Source: Comamonadaceae bacterium (GTDB lineage: Bacteria > Pseudomonadota > Gammaproteobacteria > Burkholderiales > Burkholderiaceae_C). Taken from it: DNA of 18,443 nucleotides. Shown in pieces: positions 7,574 through 15,289 of this stretch (its first letter is position 1; each line of letters starts with the position of its first letter). The translations under genes and the position numbers were made by a program. The DNA is taken from NCBI GenBank assembly GCA_947454585.1, contig CANGML010000009.1, forward strand, positions 1 to 18,443, given 5' to 3'. The notes beneath the pieces are model-generated. The model saw only the letters and a program-made list of their open reading frames with translations, did no database searches and had not been told where the DNA came from.

Positions 7574-8122
7574 TTAGGGGCGCAGCTTGGACTGCGCTTG
7601 CGCCAGCAGGTCCGGTGTGTCGACATCCAACACCGCGCCTTCATCGCTCACTTGCAGTTTTAAAAAGGCGTGCTGCGAAACGACCGCACGCGCACCTTGG
7701 TCACCCGTGAGTTTTTTCAGCGCACGGCCACACGAGGCTTGAAAGCCTACCGGGTGGCCCTGCTTGCCCAAATAAAAAGGCACGACCACCGCATGCGATT
7801 GCAAGGCCTGCGCCACGGCAAGCAGCGTACTGGCTTGTATCAAAGGCAAATCGGCGGGCAAGATCAACCAACCTTGCGCATCTGGCGTGGCTGCTACGCC
7901 GCAGGCAATGCTGTCGGCCATACCAGGGTTGGGCAGGTGTTGGGTGTGTGCACGTTCCACCACATGCCAAGGCAAGCCGCTCGCTTGGACAGCCGCCATC
8001 ACATGGTCGCGCACACGTTGACCGCCGAGCAGGGCGTTGAGCTTGTCGTCTGAACCGCCCGCGGCCTTGAACCGTTTGCCCTGACCCGCAGCCAGCACGA
8101 TGACTGTGGGGAGGCCGCTCAC
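7574..8122 (-). CDS. MocA/MobA-like molybdenum cofactor nucleotidyltransferase
   Basis: This 182-residue cytosolic protein is a MobA-like NTP transferase of the MocA type, which adds CMP (or a related nucleotide) to molybdopterin for hydroxylases of the xanthine-oxidase family. Visible motifs are VLAAGQGKRF (9-18) for nucleotide binding, LILPADLPLI near residues 91-100 for metal binding, GHPVGF in mid-protein, and LTGDQGAR toward the C-terminus. The start is a GTG at 8122 that overlaps the XdhC stop (GTGA), and the LAAG motif sits at the expected distance from it. It is the last gene of the hydroxylase operon. Its stop is 12 bases from the convergent AceE-like stop. Cytidylyl rather than guanylyl specificity is inferred from the neighbouring enzyme type. 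Confidence 0.87.
   Translation of the reverse strand: MSGLPTVIVLAAGQGKRFKAAGGSDDKLNALLGGQRVRDHVMAAVQASGLPWHVVERAHTQHLPNPGMADSIACGVAATPDAQGWLILPADLPLIQASTLLAVAQALQSHAVVVPFYLGKQGHPVGFQASCGRALKKLTGDQGARAVVSQHAFLKLQVSDEGAVLDVDTPDLLAQAQSKLRP
7580..7597. other. Short inverted repeat at the convergent gene ends
   Basis: A perfect 6-base stem, GCGCAG with CTGCGC, encloses a 6-base loop inside the last codons of the MocA-like gene, 18 bases beyond the AceE-like stop. It could help end the plus-strand transcript. No T-run follows on either strand, so it does not qualify as a standard intrinsic terminator. Confidence 0.3.
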
Positions 8123-9108
8123 GCGCTGACGCAGGAGGATTCTGTGGCCACGGGTGCTGTGGCTGACGCGTTCTTCACCTGCACAATTTGCGCCATGATG
8201 GACACCGCAATTTCAGCCGGTGTTTGGGCGCCAATGCGCAAGCCCACCGGCCCATGCAAACGCGCGAGGGACGCTGCACTGAGATCAAAATGTTCCATCA
8301 AGCGCTGTTTGCGCGTGGCTTGGTTGCGCCGTGAGCCGAGTGCGCCCACATAAAACGCCTCCGACTTCAACGCTTCCATCAAGGCCATGTCATCCAGCTT
8401 GGCGTCATGCGTCAAGGCCACCACGGCCGTGTGGGCGTCCGGTTTGAGTTCGAGCACCACGTCGTCAGGCATGCCCATCACGCGGGTCACATCGGTCAAG
8501 CCTAGGGTGGCGGCGTATTCTTCACGCGGGTCGCAGACCAGCACCTCGAAGTCCAGCAGCTTGGCCATGTGCGCCACGGCTTGGCTGAGCTGGCCGGCGC
8601 CAATCAGCAGCAAGCGCCAACGTGGCCCGAACAGAGTGGTGAGCGTGATGCCGTCAAAGTGCAAAGCGTCGGTGCGCTCTGCCTCGCGCAGGCTGACCTC
8701 GCCGGTGGAGAGCTTGACGGTGCGCGCCACCAACTGGTGGGAGGAGGTGCGTTGCAAGACTGATGCAATCCACGCGGTGTCTTTGACCGGCTCTTGCACC
8801 AGACGCAAGGTGCCGCCACAGGGCAAGCCAAAGCGAGCGGCTTCTTCTTTGCTCACGCCGTAAGCCACGATGGACGGATGGTCGAGGGCATCGTATTCAC
8901 CCGCTTTGATGCGGGCAATCAAGTCGTCCTCCACGCAACCGCCGGAGACCGAGCCACTGACCACACCATCGTCACGCACGGCGAGCAAGGCACCGGGTGG
9001 GCGCGGGGCACTGCCCCAGGTTTCCACCACGGTGACCAAGGTCACGCGTCGGCCTGATTCACGCCAGGCCAGCACATCACTCAACACGCGTAGGTCTAAG
9101 CTCTCCAT
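8119..9108 (-). CDS. xdhC: XdhC/CoxI family molybdenum hydroxylase maturation factor
   Basis: This 329-residue protein matches XdhC, the chaperone that binds molybdenum cofactor, supports its sulfuration and inserts it into xanthine-oxidase-family enzymes. The N-terminal XdhC domain shows TWGSAPRPPG near 31-40 and the hallmark GSVSGGCVE near 52-60. LPCGGTLRL follows near residue 94. The C-terminal Rossmann-like domain starts with LIGAGQLSQAVA near 168 and ends with YVGALGSRR and GLRIGAQTPAEIAVSI. The ATG at 9108 has AAAGG 7 bases upstream and lies 9 bases after the stop of the molybdopterin subunit gene. It overlaps the next gene by 4 bases. The context shows it matures the hydroxylase encoded just upstream and possibly the second one at 16-18 kb. 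Confidence 0.92.
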   Translation of the reverse strand: MESLDLRVLSDVLAWRESGRRVTLVTVVETWGSAPRPPGALLAVRDDGVVSGSVSGGCVEDDLIARIKAGEYDALDHPSIVAYGVSKEEAARFGLPCGGTLRLVQEPVKDTAWIASVLQRTSSHQLVARTVKLSTGEVSLREAERTDALHFDGITLTTLFGPRWRLLLIGAGQLSQAVAHMAKLLDFEVLVCDPREEYAATLGLTDVTRVMGMPDDVVLELKPDAHTAVVALTHDAKLDDMALMEALKSEAFYVGALGSRRNQATRKQRLMEHFDLSAASLARLHGPVGLRIGAQTPAEIAVSIMAQIVQVKNASATAPVATESSCVSA

Positions 9109-9117
9109 GTCGTGCCT

Positions 9118-11271
9118 TTACGCCGCAGTGGTTTGCTTGAGCGCCTCGGCCGTGATGGGCAAACGACGCACACGCTTACCCGTCAACTGGGCCACTGCAT
9201 TGGCAATGGCTGGTGCCACCACCGCTGTGGCTGGCTCGCCGATGCCGCCTGGGTTTTCGGTGCTCTTGACCAACACAATGTCGATCTTGGGCGCCTCATT
9301 CATGCGCAGGGGCTGGAAGTTTTGATAGTTGGTTTCTTGAACGCGGCCGTTCACCATGGTGATTTGGTGCTTCAACGTTGCGCCGATGCCGAAGATGATG
9401 CTCGACTGCAGCTGCGCTTCCACCGTGTCGGGGTTCACCATGTGGCCAAGGTCAGCCACCACGGTCACGCGGTGCACTTGCACGTCGCCAGCGGCGCTCA
9501 AGCTCACTTCAGCCACTTGGGCCATGTAGGTGTCATAGCCTTCCATGAGTGCGATGCCTAAGGCATGACCTTTGGCCACAGGCTTGCCCCAACCTGCTTT
9601 GTCAGCCGCGAGTTTGAGCACATTGGCGAAGCGAGGCTTGCCCGCCAACAAGCCCATGCGGTACGCATAGGGGTCTTGGCCTGCGGCCTTAGCCAACTCG
9701 TCCATGAAGCTTTCGTTGGCAAAGGCGTTCATGTTGTGGCTCACCGCACGCCAGTAGCCCACACGCACGCCTGTGTCGTGGATGACCAAGTCGTGCTGGG
9801 TGTTGGCGATGTTGTAGCCCGCCACGGCGGCTTCAGCCATGAAGGGGTCCAAGGTGTCTGTGGGTAAACCAAAAGCACGTTGCGTCACGGACTGCGAGGC
9901 CACCTTGAAATGCAAGGCCACAGGCTTGCCTGACGCATCCAAGCCCGCCTTGACTTGGTTCACGCCGGCTGGACGGTAGAAGTCGTGCGTCATGTCATCT
10001 TCGCGTGTCCACAGCAACTTGACGGGCTTGTTCACGGCCTTTGAAATTTGCGCGGCTTGCACGATGAAATCGACCTCTAAGCGACGTCCAAAGCCGCCAC
10101 CCAAGAAAGTGGTTTGCAAGGTGATGTCTTCTGGCTTGAAGCCCAAAGCCTCCGCCACAGCGCCTTGAGCGCCTTGTTGGAACTGGGTGGGGCCAATCAG
10201 CAAGGCTTTGTTCCCTTGAACGTGCGCCGTGAAGTTCATGGGCTCCAGCGGGGCGTGCGCTTGCATCGGCGTGACGTACTCGGCTTCGATCACTTTGGCC
10301 GCAGTTTTGAGTGCGGCGGCCACATCCCCTTGGGGCTTGGTGATTTCAAGCACCCTACCGGTTTTCAAGGCTTGTCGTGTGCCGTCGATGACGCTGGCAT
10401 CACTCAAGGTCGCGCCTGCGCCTTCGTCCCACTGAATGGTCAACAAGTCACGCGCTTTTTTGGCTTGCCACCAACTGTTGGCCACGACCGCGACGCCGTC
10501 ATTGATTTGGACCACATCGATCACACCCGAGGAGGCCTTGGCTTTCGCGCCGTCAAAACTCTTGACCTTGCCACCAATCACGGGGCACTGCGCCAGCGAG
10601 GCATAGACCATGCCAGGCAACTTCACGTCAATGCCAAATTCGGCGGTGCCGTTCACCTTCGCAGCGGTGTCCACGCGCTTGACGCGTTTGCCGATCACCT
10701 TGAAATCTTTGGGATCGCGCAGCGGTGGTTTCTCAGGCACGGGCATGGCCGAGGCGGATTGGGCCAAGTCGCCATAAGTCGTTTTGAGGCCCTTGGGACC
10801 GAAGATCATCCCCTTGTCGGCTTTGATCAGATCACGGTCGACATTCCAACGGGCTGCTGCCGCAGTGATGAGCATCTCGCGCACTTGGGCGCCTGCCACG
10901 CGCAGCTTGAGCCAGCCGTCACGCACCGAGGTCGAGCCGCCCGTGATTTGAGCACCTAGCAGCGCGTTGACATAGACCTCATGAGGGGGCGCAGCGGCTA
11001 CTTTGATTTGGCTGACATCGACCCGCAGCTCTTCCGCAATCAACATGGGCATGGATGTGTAGACGCCTTGGCCCATTTCGGAGCGCGCGGAGAGCAAGGT
11101 GATGGTGTTGTTATCGGCAATGTGCACCCAAGCATTGGGCGTGTGCACGGTGCCAGCGGCCATGGCCTCGCCGGGTGTGCCGGGGAGGTTGAAGCCAAGC
11201 ATCAGACCGCCCGTCACGGCCGCTGAGGTTTTGAGGAAAGAACGACGGGAAGTGTGTGTGTGTGTTGTCAT
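9118..11271 (-). CDS. iorB: Molybdopterin-binding subunit of an isoquinoline 1-oxidoreductase-like hydroxylase (IorB-like)
   Basis: This 717-residue large subunit of a xanthine-oxidase-family hydroxylase carries a twin-arginine signal at its start (SRRSFLK, Arg9-Arg10, then a hydrophobic stretch), so the enzyme should act in the periplasm. Family motifs are SEMGQG (64-69), GGGFGRR (391-397) in the cofactor-binding loop, GYWRAVSHN (505-513), and GGIGEP with Glu679 as the expected catalytic base. An in-frame upstream start at 11361 would place 30 unrelated residues ahead of the Tat signal. The ATG at 11271 is preferred because GGAG lies 8 bases upstream. The 2Fe-2S subunit gene ends 17 bases before. 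A run of seven GT pairs lies just inside the gene. The substrate could be an N-heteroaromatic compound or an aldehyde; the symbol indicates resemblance only. Confidence 0.9.
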   Translation of the reverse strand: MTTHTHTSRRSFLKTSAAVTGGLMLGFNLPGTPGEAMAAGTVHTPNAWVHIADNNTITLLSARSEMGQGVYTSMPMLIAEELRVDVSQIKVAAAPPHEVYVNALLGAQITGGSTSVRDGWLKLRVAGAQVREMLITAAAARWNVDRDLIKADKGMIFGPKGLKTTYGDLAQSASAMPVPEKPPLRDPKDFKVIGKRVKRVDTAAKVNGTAEFGIDVKLPGMVYASLAQCPVIGGKVKSFDGAKAKASSGVIDVVQINDGVAVVANSWWQAKKARDLLTIQWDEGAGATLSDASVIDGTRQALKTGRVLEITKPQGDVAAALKTAAKVIEAEYVTPMQAHAPLEPMNFTAHVQGNKALLIGPTQFQQGAQGAVAEALGFKPEDITLQTTFLGGGFGRRLEVDFIVQAAQISKAVNKPVKLLWTREDDMTHDFYRPAGVNQVKAGLDASGKPVALHFKVASQSVTQRAFGLPTDTLDPFMAEAAVAGYNIANTQHDLVIHDTGVRVGYWRAVSHNMNAFANESFMDELAKAAGQDPYAYRMGLLAGKPRFANVLKLAADKAGWGKPVAKGHALGIALMEGYDTYMAQVAEVSLSAAGDVQVHRVTVVADLGHMVNPDTVEAQLQSSIIFGIGATLKHQITMVNGRVQETNYQNFQPLRMNEAPKIDIVLVKSTENPGGIGEPATAVVAPAIANAVAQLTGKRVRRLPITAEALKQTTAA
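11252..11265. repeat. Dinucleotide run, seven GT pairs, in the Tat signal coding region
   Basis: Seven consecutive GT pairs on the plus strand encode the alternating Thr-His residues 3-7 of the molybdopterin subunit. Slippage by one pair would shift the frame at the very start of the gene. Seven repeats is short for a phase-variable tract, so this may be chance. Confidence 0.6.
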
Positions 11272-11288
11272 GGTGTGTCTCCGACGAA

Positions 11289-11753
11289 TCAAGCGTTGCG
11301 CATCATGGCTGCAGCATCTTTGATCGCAGCACGCACACGGGTGTAGGTGCCACAGCGGCACAAATTGCCGCTCATGGCTTGGTCAATCTCCGCATCGCTG
11401 GGGTTCTTGTTTTTCGCCAGCAATGCGGCGGCGCTCATCAATTGGCCTGATTGGCAATAGCCGCACTGGGGCACCTCGTGTTTGATCCATGCCACTTGAA
11501 GGGGGTGGCTGTTGTCTTTGGAGAGGCTTTCCACCGTGGCCACTTTCTTACCTGCCACGCTGGAGAGTGGCGTTTGGCACGAGCGCGTGGGTTGACCATC
11601 GATGTGCACGGTGCAAGCGCCGCACAGGGCCGCACCGCAACCAAACTTGGTCCCTGTCAGGCCGAGTTCATCGCGAATCACCCACAAAAGCGGGGTGTCT
11701 GTGTCGGCATTGGCCTTGGCAGTTTTGCCGTTGATTGAGAAGTCAACACTCAT
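11289..11753 (-). CDS. iorA: 2Fe-2S subunit of an isoquinoline 1-oxidoreductase-like hydroxylase (IorA-like)
   Basis: This 154-residue small subunit carries two 2Fe-2S clusters that pass electrons from the molybdenum centre to an acceptor. The plant-ferredoxin-type N-terminal cluster uses Cys39, Cys44, Cys47 and Cys59 ([11 protein letters not shown], then SC). The C-terminal helical domain uses Cys97, Cys100, Cys132 and Cys134 (QCGYCQSG and CRCGTYTR). All eight ligands are present and the length is typical. An in-frame TTG at 11765 would add four residues, but GGAG sits 6 bases before the ATG at 11753, which is therefore preferred. No FAD subunit or cytochrome c gene is nearby, so the electron acceptor is not evident. 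It has no signal peptide and is probably exported as a folded complex with the Tat-tagged large subunit. Confidence 0.92.
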   Translation of the reverse strand: MSVDFSINGKTAKANADTDTPLLWVIRDELGLTGTKFGCGAALCGACTVHIDGQPTRSCQTPLSSVAGKKVATVESLSKDNSHPLQVAWIKHEVPQCGYCQSGQLMSAAALLAKNKNPSDAEIDQAMSGNLCRCGTYTRVRAAIKDAAAMMRNA

Positions 11754-11797
11754 CGAGGTCTCCAAAAAGATAGAAAAAATTTAACAAGAGCTTACTT

Positions 11798-11803
11798 CTT
11801 ATA
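11798..11803 (-). promoter_or_regulatory. Candidate -10 box for the iorAB-xdhC-mocA-like operon
   Basis: The minus strand reads TATAAG about 45 bases upstream of the 2Fe-2S subunit start, within an AT-rich stretch. No good -35 hexamer is visible at 16-18 bases, so this is a weak prediction that would fit an activator-dependent promoter. Confidence 0.28.
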
Positions 11804-11847
11804 GGGACTCTTCTCGAATCTGGTTTTCCCTAAATGTGCTGGTTTTT

Positions 11848-11884
11848 GGCGCGCTGTGTGCGCCACCGACCAGACGCGGGTCGG
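11848..11884. other. Two tandem stem-loops between the Bug gene and the hydroxylase operon
   Basis: Two perfect stems stand side by side. GGCGC (11848-11852) pairs with GCGCC (11860-11864) around a 7-base loop, and CCGACC (11866-11871) pairs with GGTCGG (11879-11884) around a 7-base loop. They begin 17 bases after the stop of the minus-strand Bug gene. No T-run follows on the minus strand, so they are not classic intrinsic terminators. They could stabilise the 3' end of the Bug transcript or partially separate it from the following operon. Confidence 0.45.
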
Positions 11885-11901
11885 GTACTGCACACGCTTT
11901 T

Positions 11902-12897
11902 CTATTTGTCTTTTTCAAAGCCAATCAGTTTGGCCGTCGACACAATTTGCTCTCGCTCTTTCTTCAAGCCCGCTGCAAAGTCTGCGGGCGTACCAAATAC
12001 AGGGTCAATCCCGCCGGTGATGATGCGGTCTTTGGTCGAGGGGTTGCGCCGTGCTTCATGGGCAAGGCTTTGCGCGATTTTGTCCACCAATTCTGGACTC
12101 ATCTTGGCGGGGCCAAACAAGCCGTACCAGGTGTTGATGGAGGCGCTGGGGTAGCCCAGCTCGCTCACGGTGGGCACGTCGGGCAGTTGCGCAAATCGGT
12201 GTGTGGTGGTGACCGCCAGCGGAATCAAACGGCCCGACTTGATGTGTTGCAACACAGCAGGGGGTGTGGAGTAACCCAGCTGCACGCGTCCAGCCAGCAA
12301 ATCGATCACCGCGGGGCCACTGCCCTTGTAGGGGATATGCGTCAACTTGATGCCGGCTTTGCTGGCGAACATCTCCATGGCAATGTGGGTCAAGCCACCG
12401 CTGCCCCCCGAACCGTAATTCATCTCGTTGGGGTGATCTTTGGCATAGCTTAAGAGCTGGGCCACGGAGCGAATGCCCGTTTGGCTGTTGGCCAACAACA
12501 CCAAGGGCGTGGACGCGAGCAGCGTGATGGGCGTGAAATCTTTGCTGGCGTCGAACTGGTATTTCTGTAGCAGCGTGGCATCAATGAATTGCGACACACT
12601 CATGAAGGCCAAGGTGTAGCCGTCGGGCGCAGCGGCGTAAAGCGCATCGAGTCCGAGCATGCCTGACGCGCCGGGTTTGTTGTCGGGGATGACCGATTGT
12701 TTCCACGCCTCATTGGCAATTTGGGCAAAGATGCGTGCAGAGGTGTCGGTGCCCGCACCGGGTGAGGTGGGGATGATCCACCGCACAGGTTTTTTAGGAA
12801 AGTCGGTGACCGTTTGTGATTGCGCGACGTGGCTCATCAGGCACACAACAAGCAGCAGGGCGGCCTGAAAAATCTGTTTAAATTTGAAGGGATACAT
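11902..12897 (-). CDS. Bug/TctC-family periplasmic solute-binding protein
   Basis: This 331-residue binding protein has a signal peptide over about residues 1-27 (hydrophobic ALLLVVCLMSHVAQS). The Bug pattern follows: FPKKPVRWIIPTSPGAGTDTSARIF starting near 33, then a PDNKPGASG loop near 71-79, and YKGSGPA in the second lobe. The longer frame back to 12951 would place 18 unlikely residues ahead of the signal peptide, so the ATG at 12897 is chosen. The gene stands divergent to the lyase/hydro-lyase operon and upstream of the hydroxylase operon, so its ligand is probably the substrate of that pathway; this is inference from position. No membrane components of a tripartite transporter are encoded in the window. 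Confidence 0.92.
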   Translation of the reverse strand: MYPFKFKQIFQAALLLVVCLMSHVAQSQTVTDFPKKPVRWIIPTSPGAGTDTSARIFAQIANEAWKQSVIPDNKPGASGMLGLDALYAAAPDGYTLAFMSVSQFIDATLLQKYQFDASKDFTPITLLASTPLVLLANSQTGIRSVAQLLSYAKDHPNEMNYGSGGSGGLTHIAMEMFASKAGIKLTHIPYKGSGPAVIDLLAGRVQLGYSTPPAVLQHIKSGRLIPLAVTTTHRFAQLPDVPTVSELGYPSASINTWYGLFGPAKMSPELVDKIAQSLAHEARRNPSTKDRIITGGIDPVFGTPADFAAGLKKEREQIVSTAKLIGFEKDK

Positions 12898-12938
12898 GTC
12901 TGTCTTTTGAGGGACTGTGTGGAAGAGTTGGTCTGAAT

Positions 12939-12963
12939 AAGCTCGCCACAATGTAGCGAGCTT
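12939..12963. promoter_or_regulatory. 25-base near-perfect palindrome in the divergent Bug/lyase promoter region, candidate operator
   Basis: Arms AAGCTCGC (12939-12946) and GCGAGCTT (12956-12963) are exact complements, and the centre ACAATGT (12948-12954) is itself a dyad. Eleven of the twelve base pairs of the 25-base unit match. It lies 23 bases upstream of the lyase start and 42 bases from the Bug-protein start, between divergent genes. This suits an operator of a dimeric regulator controlling both directions. No regulator gene is adjacent, so the protein that binds is unknown. As RNA it would also form a strong hairpin in a leader. Confidence 0.55.
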
Positions 12964-12985
12964 TCCTCACTATGCAAGTCAGTGG

Positions 12986-13882
12986 ATGTCACCTATGTCG
13001 CACCTCAGTCACTCGGAAAAATTGAGATCCATCTTGGATCAAGGACGGCTGGTCCGCATGCCCTGCGCCTATGACGGTTTGTCTGCACGCATCGCCCAGA
13101 GCGTGGGGTTCTCAGCGGTGGCGTTTTCGGGCAACGCGGTCTCAGCCAGCTTGCTGGGTTTGCCTGACATTGGTGTGATGACCTTGACGGAAAACTTGGA
13201 ACATGCAGGCCGCATTGCACGCGGTCTTCAAATTCCCATGATCTGCGATGCCGACACAGGCTACGGCGGCATCATGAATGTCATGCGCACGGTGCGTGAG
13301 TTTGAAGCAGCTGGCGTGGCGGGTATTCACATCGAAGACCAAGTCACGCCCAAGCGCTGCGGCTTGTTGCCACAAGGCATTCCCGTACTCAGCCAAGCCG
13401 AGGCGTGTCAAAAGATCAAAGCCGCTGTCCATGCCAGAACCGACAAAAACTTTGTCATCATTGCGCGTACCGACGCCAAGTCCATGCACGGCCTAGAAGA
13501 CGCTGCCCAACGTGCGCGTGCCTACGCCCAAGCTGGTGCGGATGCGGTGCTGGTCATGGGGGCCAATACCCCCGAAGAGTTGCGCTACGTGGCCGATGTG
13601 GCCCAAGCCCCCTTGGTCGTGGTGGTGCAAGAAGCGGGCCCCACCACTGAGCTCACGAATGCGATGCTGGAGTCGGTGGGTTGCGTGTTTGCCCTGCACG
13701 CGGGCGTGGCGCGTTACGCGGTGGTCAAGGCCTTGCAAGATGCTTTTGGCGCCCTTCACCAAGATACCCATACGCGATCTGTGCGAGACCGCATGGCCAG
13801 TTTTGAGGACTACAACCAGATCCTCGGCATGGATGACTGGTTAGCGCTCGAGCGCCAATTTGGCATGCGCGACGACAAGTAA
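12986..13882 (+). CDS. Isocitrate lyase/PEP mutase family C-C lyase (2-methylisocitrate or 2,3-dimethylmalate lyase-like)
   Basis: This 298-residue TIM-barrel protein belongs to the ICL/PEP mutase superfamily, whose lyases cleave 2-hydroxy-acids such as methylisocitrate, dimethylmalate or oxaloacetate, using Mg and a loop cysteine. The metal site CDADTGYGG (87-95), EDQ (117-119), and IIARTDA (158-164) are intact. The catalytic loop reads TPKRCGLL (121-128), so Cys125 is present, which argues against PEP mutase. The His that normally follows CG (KRCGH) is replaced by Leu, pointing to altered specificity. Length matches methylisocitrate and dimethylmalate lyases. A second in-frame ATG at codon 4 is an alternative start. 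Only 9 bases separate it from the LeuC-like gene, so hydro-lyase and lyase probably act in sequence. The exact substrate cannot be read from sequence. Confidence 0.85.
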   Translation: MSPMSHLSHSEKLRSILDQGRLVRMPCAYDGLSARIAQSVGFSAVAFSGNAVSASLLGLPDIGVMTLTENLEHAGRIARGLQIPMICDADTGYGGIMNVMRTVREFEAAGVAGIHIEDQVTPKRCGLLPQGIPVLSQAEACQKIKAAVHARTDKNFVIIARTDAKSMHGLEDAAQRARAYAQAGADAVLVMGANTPEELRYVADVAQAPLVVVVQEAGPTTELTNAMLESVGCVFALHAGVARYAVVKALQDAFGALHQDTHTRSVRDRMASFEDYNQILGMDDWLALERQFGMRDDK

Positions 13883-13891
13883 CTCGTCGCC

Positions 13892-15289
13892 ATGGGATCC
13901 ACACTTTTTGACAAAATTTGGAATGCGCATCGCGTGGGTGTGCGCGAAGATGGCCGTGAGTTGCTCTACATCGATCGCCACGTTGTCCATGACTTGCATG
14001 CACCGCATGCGTTCAAAGCGTTGTCGCGGCAAGGGTATACCGTGCGCCGCAAAGACCTCACGCGGGTGGTGCAAGACCACACGGCGCCCACGCGCAGCAA
14101 CTTGGGCACCCTGTCGGACAACATGCGCGTCTCTCAAGTCTTGAGTCAGCAACATGCTGTACCTGTTGTCGACCATCAAAGCGCACAGCACGGCATCAGC
14201 CACATCACCTCGGTTGAGCAGGGCTGGGCCTTGCCCGGCAAAACCTTGGCCTGTCCAGACAGCCATGCCTCCACAGTCGGCGCGCTAGGTTGCCTCGCCT
14301 TTGGGTGTGGCACGACCGAGTTGGTGCATATCTTGGCCACGCAAACCATGGCCTTGTCCAAACCGAAACAACTGCGCATGACCCTCACCGGGCAGCTTCA
14401 AGCAGGCGTGAACGCCAAGGATGTGGCCCTGCATCTGATTCGGACCTTTGGCATCACAGCGGGGCGCGGTTATGCGATTGAGTATGCGGGCCCCATCGTG
14501 CAAGCGATGGACCTCGAAGGACGCATGACGCTGTGCAACATGACCATCGAGTGGGGGGGGCGCACCTGTTTGATCGCACCGGATGCCCAAACTTTGGCTT
14601 GGTATCAAGCGCCAGAGAACGAGATCCCTGCTGAGCTTGTGGCGCAAGTCACTAGGCAAATGCCGGGCCTTTTCACCGATGCAGAGGCGCGATTTGATCT
14701 CGAACTGACCTTGGACTGCTCGGCGGTTCAACCGCAAATCACTTGGGGCACAGACCCCTCACAAGTGGTGGGCGTCAATGACCCTGTGCCTTTGCTGGAT
14801 GGCTCAGGGGCAGAGCAACAAGCAAGGCATCAGCAGGCCTTGAACTACATGGGGGTAGAAGCAGGGCAGTCGCTTCACGGGCTGTCTGTGCAGCGGGTCT
14901 TCATTGGCTCGTGTACCAACGCGCGGCTGTCTGATTTGCGCGAGGCGGCACGTGTGGTTGGGCACCGTCGTGTGGCGGACCACGTGGTGGCGCTGGTCGT
15001 GCCGGGCTCTGCCAAGATCAAAGCGCAAGCCGAAGCTGAGGGCTTGGACCGCGTGTTTGTGCAAGCCGGGTTTGAATGGCACGCCTCCGGTTGCTCGATG
15101 TGCGCCGGTGCCAACGGTGAAGTCGGGCAGTCAGGCGAGCGTTGTGTGGCCACCAGCAATCGGAATTTTGAAAATCGGCAAGGCCGTGGCGTCAAAACGC
15201 ATTTGGCTAGCCCCGCCACTGCGGCAGCCTGTGCCATTGCCGGCCATATCGTGGATGCGGCCTCACTGATGTCGGGAGCCACGCCATGA
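13892..15289 (+). CDS. LeuC-like hydro-lyase large subunit (aconitase family)
   Basis: This 465-residue protein is full length for 3-isopropylmalate dehydratase large subunits, which hold a 4Fe-4S cluster and move or add water on hydroxy-dicarboxylates. It starts like LeuC (TLFDKIWNAH, LLYIDRHVVHDL). It keeps CPDSHASTVGALGCLAFGCGT, MEGRMTLCNM-type and TWGTDPSQV segments. The cluster ligands are Cys341 (GSCTN), Cys401 and Cys404 (GCSMC). A GERCVATSNRNFENRQGRG substrate-binding stretch lies near the end. It overlaps the small-subunit gene by ATGA. No leuA or leuB is nearby, and the upstream partner is an ICL-family lyase, so a catabolic paralogue acting on another branched hydroxy-acid is more likely than leucine biosynthesis. 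A run of eight G lies at 14553-14560 within the frame. Confidence 0.9.
   Translation: MGSTLFDKIWNAHRVGVREDGRELLYIDRHVVHDLHAPHAFKALSRQGYTVRRKDLTRVVQDHTAPTRSNLGTLSDNMRVSQVLSQQHAVPVVDHQSAQHGISHITSVEQGWALPGKTLACPDSHASTVGALGCLAFGCGTTELVHILATQTMALSKPKQLRMTLTGQLQAGVNAKDVALHLIRTFGITAGRGYAIEYAGPIVQAMDLEGRMTLCNMTIEWGGRTCLIAPDAQTLAWYQAPENEIPAELVAQVTRQMPGLFTDAEARFDLELTLDCSAVQPQITWGTDPSQVVGVNDPVPLLDGSGAEQQARHQQALNYMGVEAGQSLHGLSVQRVFIGSCTNARLSDLREAARVVGHRRVADHVVALVVPGSAKIKAQAEAEGLDRVFVQAGFEWHASGCSMCAGANGEVGQSGERCVATSNRNFENRQGRGVKTHLASPATAAACAIAGHIVDAASLMSGATP

Noticed and set aside
7580..7597. Intrinsic terminator between the convergent AceE-like and MocA-like genes
   Set aside because: The 6-base stem is perfect but no T-run follows on either strand, so it is recorded only as an inverted repeat.
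12986..13882. Assignment as PrpB methylisocitrate lyase of the methylcitrate cycle
   Set aside because: No prpC or prpD is present, and the catalytic loop differs (Leu instead of His after Cys-Gly).
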